In this document: piece after piece, positions 1 through 7,100 of the stretch
Position numbering within the stretch: position 1 is the stretch's first letter
Layout of the letters: each line of letters begins with the position of its first letter
From: Bacteroidales bacterium
Lineage (GTDB): Bacteria; Bacteroidota; Bacteroidia; Bacteroidales; F082
Direction of reading: 5' to 3'
Assembly: GCA_900769945.1 (NCBI GenBank)
Contig: CAAGIO010000002.1
Coordinates: 1-22,851, forward strand
DNA: 22,851 nt
The notes under the pieces: generated by a model
Databases searched by the model: none
Told to the model about the DNA's origin: nothing
Seen by the model: the letters and a program-made list of their open reading frames with translations, nothing else
Program-made: the position numbers and the translations under genes

Positions 1-114
1 AACAACAAGTTCCTCGTTTGTAATCTCCACCTTCATCGAGCTTAAGTCAGTATATTTCTTACATCCAGAAAGCAGCATTGTGGCTGCGATGATAAACAAT
101 ATTTTTCTCTTCAT
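1..114 (-). CDS. Lipoprotein, N-terminal fragment (runs off left edge)
   Basis: Only the first 38 codons are inside the window. The ATG is at 112-114 on the minus strand and the frame is open to base 1. The protein begins MKRKILFIIAATMLLSGCKK, a type II signal peptide: basic start, hydrophobic core at residues 5-15, lipobox L-S-G-C with the lipidated cysteine at residue 18. It should be exported and anchored by lipid in the envelope. The residues after the cysteine (K-K-Y-T-D) do not form the acidic surface-export signal described for some Bacteroidota lipoproteins, so its final location is open. The mature part is too short to assign a family. A TAnnTTTG match lies about 95 bases upstream. 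Confidence 0.75.
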   Translation of the reverse strand, partial: MKRKILFIIAATMLLSGCKKYTDLSSMKVEITNEELVV

Positions 115-209
115 TTCTGAACTGTATATATTAAAAATGGATTTATATTTCTTCAAGCTGAATTTACCTCTATTTTTATAACAATTGCAAAACACAACTA
201 AAGCGACCA

Positions 210-217
210 CAAAAATA
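210..217 (-). promoter_or_regulatory. Putative -7 promoter element for the left-edge lipoprotein
   Basis: On the minus strand this reads TATTTTTG, a full match to the Bacteroidota -7 consensus TAnnTTTG. A TTTG that could be the -33 element lies at 233-236, but its 15-base spacer is shorter than usual. The predicted 5' leader is about 90 bases. Confidence 0.35.
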
Positions 218-240
218 AAAAAAAACGAGATACAAACACT

Positions 241-248
241 TATTTTTG
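241..248 (+). promoter_or_regulatory. Putative -7 promoter element for a plus-strand non-coding transcript
   Basis: TATTTTTG matches the TAnnTTTG consensus on the plus strand. No convincing -33 TTG is seen at the usual distance, so the call rests on the -7 match and on the plus-strand terminator at 389-417, which needs a transcript. Transcription would begin near 253-256. Confidence 0.3.
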
Positions 249-252
249 TGAA

Positions 253-417
253 ATATTTTCAAGACTTCGGCATAATATAATTGGCAGATGATAATATAAG
301 TCATTGCGCACTCTTTTTGGGGTGGGCAATGATGAAGATTTTAGGGTTTCAGAAGGGACATGATTTTGGGGGAGGAGCAGTTTTTCGGCACTTTGATGGA
401 ATCAAAGTGTTTTTTTT
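253..417 (+). ncRNA. Candidate small RNA with two hairpins, ending in an orphan terminator
   Basis: No gene points rightward here, yet an intrinsic terminator on the plus strand sits at 389-417. Between it and the TATTTTTG at 241-248 is a second strong hairpin at 301-332. There TCATTGC pairs with GCAATGA, followed after one mismatch by CACTC with GGGTG (one G-U pair), around a six-base loop. The only plus-strand ORF starts at a TTG (281) and runs straight through both terminators, so it is unlikely to be translated. The transcript would be about 165 bases. I do not recognise a known RNA family. The start is inferred from the weak promoter; the 3' end is much better supported. Confidence 0.4.
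389..417 (+). terminator. Intrinsic terminator, plus strand, with no upstream gene
   Basis: A perfect 9-bp stem, CACTTTGAT (389-397) with ATCAAAGTG (401-409), has a three-base GGA loop and is followed by eight T (410-417). Read on the minus strand the hairpin is not followed by a T-run, so it acts rightward only. Confidence 0.75.
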
Positions 418-422
418 CGCAG

Positions 423-452
423 AAAAAAAGCAGCGGTGGTTTCCACCGCTGC
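423..452 (-). terminator. Intrinsic terminator of glyA
   Basis: On the minus strand, 27 bases after the glyA stop, a perfect 10-bp stem pairs 430-439 (GCAGCGGTGG on the plus strand) with 443-452. It has a three-base loop and is followed by seven U (423-429). It faces the plus-strand terminator at 389-417. Confidence 0.9.
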
Positions 453-479
453 CGAAAAACGTTCAAAAAAATTCATGTA

Positions 480-1778
480 TTACCATGCGAACAATGGATA
501 TTCTGCCATCATCGCATTGACTTTCTCTCTGACAGCCTTAATCTTAGCTTCCGGAGCTGTCTTAGCGACAGGGTCGATAGCTGAGATGACGTCGTCAATC
601 ATATCCACTATTGGTTCCATCATATCTTCCTTCAAGCCGCGTGTGGTGATAGCTGGAGTACCGATACGGAGGCCTGATGTGAGGAATGGTGAGCGGCTGT
701 CGAAAGGCACCATGTTCTTGTTCACGGTGATGTCGGCCTCTACCAATGTGTTCTCCACCATCTTACCTGTCACTTCCGGGAACTTGGTGCGGAGGTCGAT
801 GAGCATGAGGTGGTTATCGGTGCCGCCGCTGATGATGTTATAACCTCTGTCGGTGAATGCCTTTGCCATTGTAGCAGCGTTCTTCTTCACTTGGAGGATA
901 TACTCGAAGTATTCGTCTGACAATGCCTCGCCGAATGCCACTGCCTTTGCTGCGATGACATGCTCAAGAGGGCCGCCTTGTACGCCTGGGAACACTGCGC
1001 TGTTGAGCATTGCTGACATCATCTTCACCTCGCCCTTAGGTGTTGTGTAGCCCCATGGGTTCGGGAAGTCCTCACGCATCAAAATCATACCGCCACGTGG
1101 TCCGCGGAGTGTCTTGTGTGTTGTTGTTGTAACGATATGGCAGTACTCAAGCGGGTCGTTGAGGATACCGCGAGCGATAAGACCTGAAGGGTGAGAGATG
1201 TCGGCCATGAGGATTGCTCCTACTTGGTCAGCAGCCTTACGCATACGGGCATAATCCCAGTCACGTGAGTATGCTGAGGCGCCGGCGATGATGAGCTTAG
1301 GCCTGTGCTCAAGAACCTTCTTCTCCATGTCATCGTAGTCAACCATACCGGTCTCTCTGCTCACCTCGTATGCTACCGGCTTGTAAAGAATACCTGATGA
1401 GTTGACAGGTGAACCGTGTGAGAGATGGCCGCCATGTGAGAGGTCAAGACCCATGAAGGTATCACCCGGCTGCAGACATGCGAGCAACACCGCCATGTTG
1501 GCCTGTGCTCCAGAGTGTGGCTGCACATTAGCATATTTTGCTTGGAAAAGCTCACAAGCACGGTCAATAGCAATCTGCTCGGCTTGGTCAACAATCTGAC
1601 AACCACCATAATAACGCTTGCCAGGATAACCTTCAGCATATTTGTTTGTCATGACCGAACCCATAGCCTTCATAACCTGATCGCTGACAAAGTTCTCGGA
1701 AGCAATAAGCTCAATGCCATGCATCTGACGTTCCTTTTCCTTACGAATTAACGTAAAAATCTTAGTGTCTTTTTTCAT
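480..1778 (-). CDS. glyA: Serine hydroxymethyltransferase
   Basis: PLP-dependent cytosolic enzyme that interconverts serine plus tetrahydrofolate with glycine plus 5,10-methylene-tetrahydrofolate, the main source of one-carbon units. The 432 residues match the usual length. The N-terminal ELIASENF block (residues 23-30) is typical. PLP is expected to bind K222 in the TTTTHKTLRGPRGG stretch; D193 and H196 lie in the MADISHPSGL motif, and YPGKRYYGG (51-59) is the folate/PLP-site region. The ATG at 1776-1778 is the only sensible start, giving MKKDTKIFTL. There is no Shine-Dalgarno. A TACTTTTG promoter element lies 64 bases upstream and a strong terminator follows the stop, so it is probably its own transcript, perhaps with some readthrough from pbpC. 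Confidence 0.97.
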   Translation of the reverse strand: MKKDTKIFTLIRKEKERQMHGIELIASENFVSDQVMKAMGSVMTNKYAEGYPGKRYYGGCQIVDQAEQIAIDRACELFQAKYANVQPHSGAQANMAVLLACLQPGDTFMGLDLSHGGHLSHGSPVNSSGILYKPVAYEVSRETGMVDYDDMEKKVLEHRPKLIIAGASAYSRDWDYARMRKAADQVGAILMADISHPSGLIARGILNDPLEYCHIVTTTTHKTLRGPRGGMILMREDFPNPWGYTTPKGEVKMMSAMLNSAVFPGVQGGPLEHVIAAKAVAFGEALSDEYFEYILQVKKNAATMAKAFTDRGYNIISGGTDNHLMLIDLRTKFPEVTGKMVENTLVEADITVNKNMVPFDSRSPFLTSGLRIGTPAITTRGLKEDMMEPIVDMIDDVISAIDPVAKTAPEAKIKAVREKVNAMMAEYPLFAW

Positions 1779-1842
1779 GTTAAAAATATATTTAATTGAT
1801 AATCAACTGTTTATAAATTATTTCCTATTTTTTTTCATTTTT

Positions 1843-1870
1843 CAAAAGTAATAAATATTTTGATAAACAA
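1843..1870 (-). promoter_or_regulatory. Putative glyA promoter
   Basis: On the minus strand TACTTTTG (1843-1850) fits the -7 consensus TAnnTTTG. A TTG (complement of 1868-1870) lies 17 bases upstream of it, within the TTG-N17-23-TAnnTTTG arrangement described for Flavobacterium. The implied leader is about 60 bases, AT-rich and unstructured. No terminator for pbpC is visible in the 108-base gap. Confidence 0.55.
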
Positions 1871-1886
1871 CATCTATAATAATTTT

Positions 1887-4169
1887 TTATTCAAATTTTA
1901 TTTCCACCTTCCTACTGACATCGTTGCCGTCCTCATCAACACAGCGTAAAAAATAAGTCCCCGGCTCCACCGACACCGACATCTGGTGCATGCGCCTCGT
2001 CTCCCCAAGGAAAATGTCATTCAACGACCAAAACACCGCCTTCTCCGGGTTACGATGCGCAAGCTCAAAAACAACCGACTGCCTGTCACCCTTTATTCCT
2101 ACGGGGATTATCAACGACGCCGACTCATCTGGATAGACAAACGACATCACGGACTCGTCAGCATCTGAAATACAATCAGGGAAAAGCGGCGGTAACACCC
2201 GATATAACGGGTCTTTCTTCTTATAGAACCACTCCATCACGGGAGGAAGAGTGAAATATATCTCAAAGTTCTCATTATCAACATCATAGCAATCAGCACT
2301 GACTCTATACCTGCGGCTCTCGTCAAGGAACACCTTTTTATGATAAGGGCAAACACCAGTGTTTATCTCCGTCTCAGGCATCATCACCGTCGTACAGCTC
2401 CCACAAAGCTCAGACCTCGGCATCCCTGACTCCGCACAGACCTCAACGCTCATGAAGTCGAGCGGCAGCAGCTCAACATCGTCATCAGGAAGGAGGTCAA
2501 TGACATCGAACATCAGAGGAGCGGCAACGGTCAGACCCGTGAGCCCCGGACGCCCCTCGCCGTCGGCGTTGCCACACCACACCCCAACGACATAACGTCC
2601 TTTCACCCCAACAGCCCACGCATCTCTAAAGCCGAAACTCGTCCCCGTCTTCCATGCCACATCTTTCGATGACGAGAAATAACGCCACCCCACCTGTCCC
2701 TCCGGACGCGTAAGCCCCCGCATGGCGTCGAATGTCAACGCGACAGCCTCCTTCGTAAACGGCACCTCCACATCATCATACGACGCTCCTCCCGTTATCT
2801 TGGAAGCCATAGCAGCGTAGGCGTTTACAATGTCATACAACGACGCCTCCGCACCTCCAAGGATCAGGGATAAGCCATAATGGTCGGGCGGAAACACCAC
2901 TCCCGTCAACCCCATACCCTTCAACAACTTATGAAATCGAGAGACACCATATCGACGCAACAGATAGACAAACGGGGTGTTTAACGACTTCTGAAGCGCC
3001 TCCTCGGCAGTGACACTACCACTGTACTCGCCCGAATAGTTCTGCGGAGTGTATCCCGAAAGATTAATAGGAATATCGGGCAGTATCATCGTAGGCAACA
3101 AGGTGCCTTCATCAAGACAGGAGGCATAAAGGAAGGGCTTCAACACACTGCCCGTCGAACGCTGCGCACGCACCATGTCAACCATAGCCGCATCATTGGC
3201 ATTCATACTGTTACCAATATATCCTATCACCTTATTATCATAATAATCAACGACATACACTCCCACATTGTCTATACCGTTAACGGAATTTATCGCCATC
3301 TGACGCTCCACCACCTCACACGCCGCCTTCTGAAACGCATAATCGATTGTGGAGCGCACCATCTCGCCCTTACAGCTTCTCTCTACAGCACTAACGTAAT
3401 GGTACGCCAACGAGGGCAGCGGATAAGGCTTCTCCGGCACCTCCTCAAGCACCGACAGCTCGCACTCCTCCTCCGACATAGCATCATCTCCATACCTCCT
3501 TGGGATAAAGGCGCGGGGCTGCCTCATCTTTTGCAACAGGTTATCTCTCTTAACCTTCAGCCTCTCCCGGTCTTTCGACGGGTTCACCAACGATGGGGAG
3601 TTGGGAAGGACCGCGAGCACAGCGGCATCACTCCACGTGAGATTGTCGGGCGAAGTGTTGAAATACCTCCACGCAGCGGCATCGACACCCACCACGTTAC
3701 CGCCGAAAGGGGCGTTGGCAGCATACATGTCAAAAATCTCTTTCTTCGAATAACGAGCCTCAAGCCTCAAGGCAAGCACAACCTCTATCACCTTCTCTTT
3801 CAATGTGCGGGGCTGCCCCCTCCTCGACAGCCGCACGACCTGCATACTGATGGTGCTGCCACCTCTCTTCACCTTTCCCGCCTTAACATTATCTATCGCG
3901 GCCTGAACAAAAGCCACGGGATTAACACCCGGATGAACGAAGAAATACCTATCCTCATACTCAAGCACACAACGAAGATACTTGTCGGAATAACTGTTGG
4001 TAGCAGGAAACCGCCACTGTCCGTCGTCAGCGATGCGCGCCCCGAGAAGACTGCCGTCATCAGCAGTGACAACAGTGGAGTACGGGACATCAAAACGCGG
4101 CACCGGGACACAGAGGAACGCTATCAGAAGCACCGCAACGACAACAGATACCAGCCTCCTCTTCCTCAT
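1887..4169 (-). CDS. pbpC: Penicillin-binding protein 1C, bifunctional transglycosylase/transpeptidase
   Basis: Inner-membrane peptidoglycan synthase. An N-terminal membrane anchor (about residues 5-23) is followed by a GT51 transglycosylase domain with E72 in the EDRYF motif and the RGGSTISMQ block (102-110). The transpeptidase domain then shows the three penicillin-binding motifs: S341-V-L-K344, S395-L-N397 and K507-T-G-T510. The last roughly 150 residues form the C-terminal domain typical of PBP1C, with a Cys-rich segment (C578, C589, C592, C607) at its junction. Length (760) is close to E. coli PbpC. The ATG overlaps the stop of the alpha-2-macroglobulin gene by four bases (ATGA), so the two are translationally coupled. 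The same pairing (pbpC-yfhM) is known in Proteobacteria. All expected catalytic residues are present. Confidence 0.96.
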   Translation of the reverse strand: MRKRRLVSVVVAVLLIAFLCVPVPRFDVPYSTVVTADDGSLLGARIADDGQWRFPATNSYSDKYLRCVLEYEDRYFFVHPGVNPVAFVQAAIDNVKAGKVKRGGSTISMQVVRLSRRGQPRTLKEKVIEVVLALRLEARYSKKEIFDMYAANAPFGGNVVGVDAAAWRYFNTSPDNLTWSDAAVLAVLPNSPSLVNPSKDRERLKVKRDNLLQKMRQPRAFIPRRYGDDAMSEEECELSVLEEVPEKPYPLPSLAYHYVSAVERSCKGEMVRSTIDYAFQKAACEVVERQMAINSVNGIDNVGVYVVDYYDNKVIGYIGNSMNANDAAMVDMVRAQRSTGSVLKPFLYASCLDEGTLLPTMILPDIPINLSGYTPQNYSGEYSGSVTAEEALQKSLNTPFVYLLRRYGVSRFHKLLKGMGLTGVVFPPDHYGLSLILGGAEASLYDIVNAYAAMASKITGGASYDDVEVPFTKEAVALTFDAMRGLTRPEGQVGWRYFSSSKDVAWKTGTSFGFRDAWAVGVKGRYVVGVWCGNADGEGRPGLTGLTVAAPLMFDVIDLLPDDDVELLPLDFMSVEVCAESGMPRSELCGSCTTVMMPETEINTGVCPYHKKVFLDESRRYRVSADCYDVDNENFEIYFTLPPVMEWFYKKKDPLYRVLPPLFPDCISDADESVMSFVYPDESASLIIPVGIKGDRQSVVFELAHRNPEKAVFWSLNDIFLGETRRMHQMSVSVEPGTYFLRCVDEDGNDVSRKVEIKFE

Positions 4170-7100
4170 CTAACGATAGTGCATCTGCCAGCAGCAGTAT
4201 GGTAATAAATATCACTGTTATACATATCCTCACAACTCACCGACGGAACGATATATGAGCCCTCGTAAGTCGCATTCATCATCAGGCGGAAGGTCTTGCT
4301 CTCCTTCCCGTATAAATCAAAGAAGAACTCCACATGCTCGTCTTGATAGTCAATGTGCTTGCAATTATTCTCGTTCTTCTTGTTATCACCAAACAACCTG
4401 TTGTTTATCAACTCAAAACCTGAAGGGGCATAATACACCAAGGCGTTCTCAGTGACATCGTACTCCGACGGGTTAGTGACGGTAATCTCCACAAACACAT
4501 CTTCGTTCTGCCTGACGGTATCTAACCTCATCTCCTTCCCTTCTTTGTCGAGATAACGCACCGCCATCTGATACCAGTTGCCATCGTCCTTGTCAGCATA
4601 CTCTGCCACCTTCCCCTTAGTGAACAGCGTGACAATCACAGGGTTGTCAGCATTATTGGTGACATCGATATTATTCATTCCCTTCTTTGGAGCGATATTG
4701 ATACTCACCGAGTTCTTGTTGCTGCTTACTTCATGCGTCTCGTCCCCATCTCTTATCACTAACGAGATGTCATTTGACGTAACTCCAAGTCGTTCAGCGT
4801 ATTTGCCTATCACGAACAATGCCAATGAGGTTGAATGCGTGTCAATCCAAATATCACTGCCGAGTATCCTGCAAATCTCGTCAATATCTTTCTGCACCGT
4901 CTCGTTCTTGTAGCCCACAAGCATCTCTGCATAGACACTCAACGACATATCCCTTAGCTTGGAGCCAAAGGTGACATAATAATCAGAGAGCCATGCCTTT
5001 GAGGAGTAGTCGTTGACAGGTATCATGTTCTCCGCGACATTCTTCTTCCCTATCAATGCGTATGAGGCGGCGAGCAACGACTTCGTAAGAGGGAACTTCA
5101 AATCCATATCCTTCAGCTTGTTCATAGCCTTCACCTGTGCGGTGTTATTCAGAGCAAGCACGAAGAGCCTATAAGCCTGTATGGTCTCCATGGCAGGGAT
5201 ATCGACATCAGGATTCCAAGCGTTAGCCTTATTCTTCTGATAGCCAACAATATTATCCACCAATGATTGTGGTACGTTAAACCCTTGGCTCTTCGCCTCT
5301 ATAAGAAAATGAAGAGCATAAATCTCGGTCCAAGGGTGAGAATAGGTGCCGTTTCTCCAGTTTGTCAAGGAGAAGTCGGAGCGCAGATAAGCGTTGATAT
5401 TCTCTATGGCGTCTTCAACATTCTGCTTCATGTCTGCCTTTGTCATATCATCAAGGCTGACGAGGTGGTTAAGATAGAGTTTCGGGAACGCCTTGGAGAT
5501 AAACTGTTCGAGGCAGCCGTAAGGATAAGAAGAGACATAGTCGATATGCTTGAACATGTTGATAGGGATGCGGGTGTTTGCCATCAGTTTTGTCTCGATA
5601 GTGCCGTCAAAGCCTTGGCATTCAATGGATATTGTCGAAGACTCATGACCTTTCAGTTCGTGTTGCACCATGTTATATTTATTTCCGGCGGGCATACGCA
5701 CCGGCATTGTCAGCGTCCTGCTCACCATCTCGTCTTGACACGAGGCTTTCACGGTAAGGGAGGCGTTGCCCACAGCATCACCCGGCGTCACCACCACGGG
5801 AATCAAGGCCTCACCATCGGCGTTCAGCCTCACCTTCTTAGGGGCGGGCTCAAGAAGTGTAAGGTTATCCACCAGCATCTCGACATCAACGTTCTTTCCC
5901 GCCATCTCCGGAGCGAGCACGGTGACATTCACCACCGCCTTGTCGTCAGGGCCGATGACACGTGAAGCCGTTGTCACAACCATAATATTGTCTCTCACGG
6001 TGATTTCCTTATGTGCGGAGCCTGAGGCGCGTTCACCGTCACAAGCCACCACCATCACCCGGAGCATGCCGTTATAGTCGGGGACATCAAAATGATGCGT
6101 CATCGTCTCTCCGGCTTTCAACTCAAAAGGACCCATCATAGAGGCCACAGCCTGGAACTTTTCGAGAAGGACCATCTCGGCATCCGGTGCGGCGTCGCCT
6201 CCAACAGCCTTGGTATCACCCATCATCCCCGTGATAGCACTCACGAAATAATCGTAGCTGTCCCAAGTCCTGACGCCAAGAGCCCTCTTCTTGAAGAAAT
6301 AATCGTGCGGATCGGGAGTCTTGTAGCCCGTAAGGTTTAGCAGCCCCTCGTCAACGACAGCCACAGTATAATACATCTTACGTCCTTTCTGCTCCGACAC
6401 CTTGATATCAACAGTGCTGTTTGAGCCTACAAGTGCGGAGGTCTCGACCAAAGGCTTCAGCACGCTCCCCTCATCATTGACATTGAACGACTTAACGCCA
6501 TACATCCTGATAGGCATGCCGTTGTCATTAGTAAAAGGCTGTATCAACGACACGGAGACGTAGGCGTTAGGGACCATCTCCGCAGTGACGGGGATATCCA
6601 AGAAGGCGTCTTCTCCAAGGTCGTTGGCGTGATAAACACCTATCACAGATGTGTCCTCAATGGTAACCAACGCCTTAGAACAGGCATTCGACGGGAAGGA
6701 GACACGCATGACGTCCCCGACATTATACGACTCCTTGTCAAGAGTGAGCGAGATGATTGTAGGCGTCTCACCCACCGAGGAGGAACGTGTGCCGTATTCC
6801 CAGTCGAAGTTAATGACTTTTGATAAGACATGGCCGCCATCTTTGTCTCTTATCACCACAAGATATGAGCCCCATGCATCATCTTTCACATTGAGCGTCA
6901 ACGATGTAGTGCCTTGACTCACCTTGAGAGTCTTCTTCCTCACCGGCTTATAGTAACCTCCATTAACGTAATTGGAAAGGTTGAGCTCGCCCTCCGACCA
7001 CCACCAGTAATGCTCAAGCTTATATACCTCATAATGTAGCTCTTTGACATCTGTTGCAAGAGTACCGTCTTCATTTACAACGACAATATCGAAGACGTTA

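Noticed and set aside
281..520. Plus-strand 79-residue ORF beginning at a TTG
   Set aside because: It runs through both terminators and into the 3' end of glyA, has low-complexity Phe/Lys content and no family resemblance.
3399..4205. 268-residue plus-strand ORF opposite pbpC
   Set aside because: It is antisense to the conserved transglycosylase domain of pbpC, is rich in His/Arg/Pro as expected of a shadow frame, and has no recognisable domain.
5267..5965. 232-residue plus-strand ORF opposite the alpha-2-macroglobulin
   Set aside because: It is antisense to the thioester and A2M domains. The composition is typical of a shadow reading frame.
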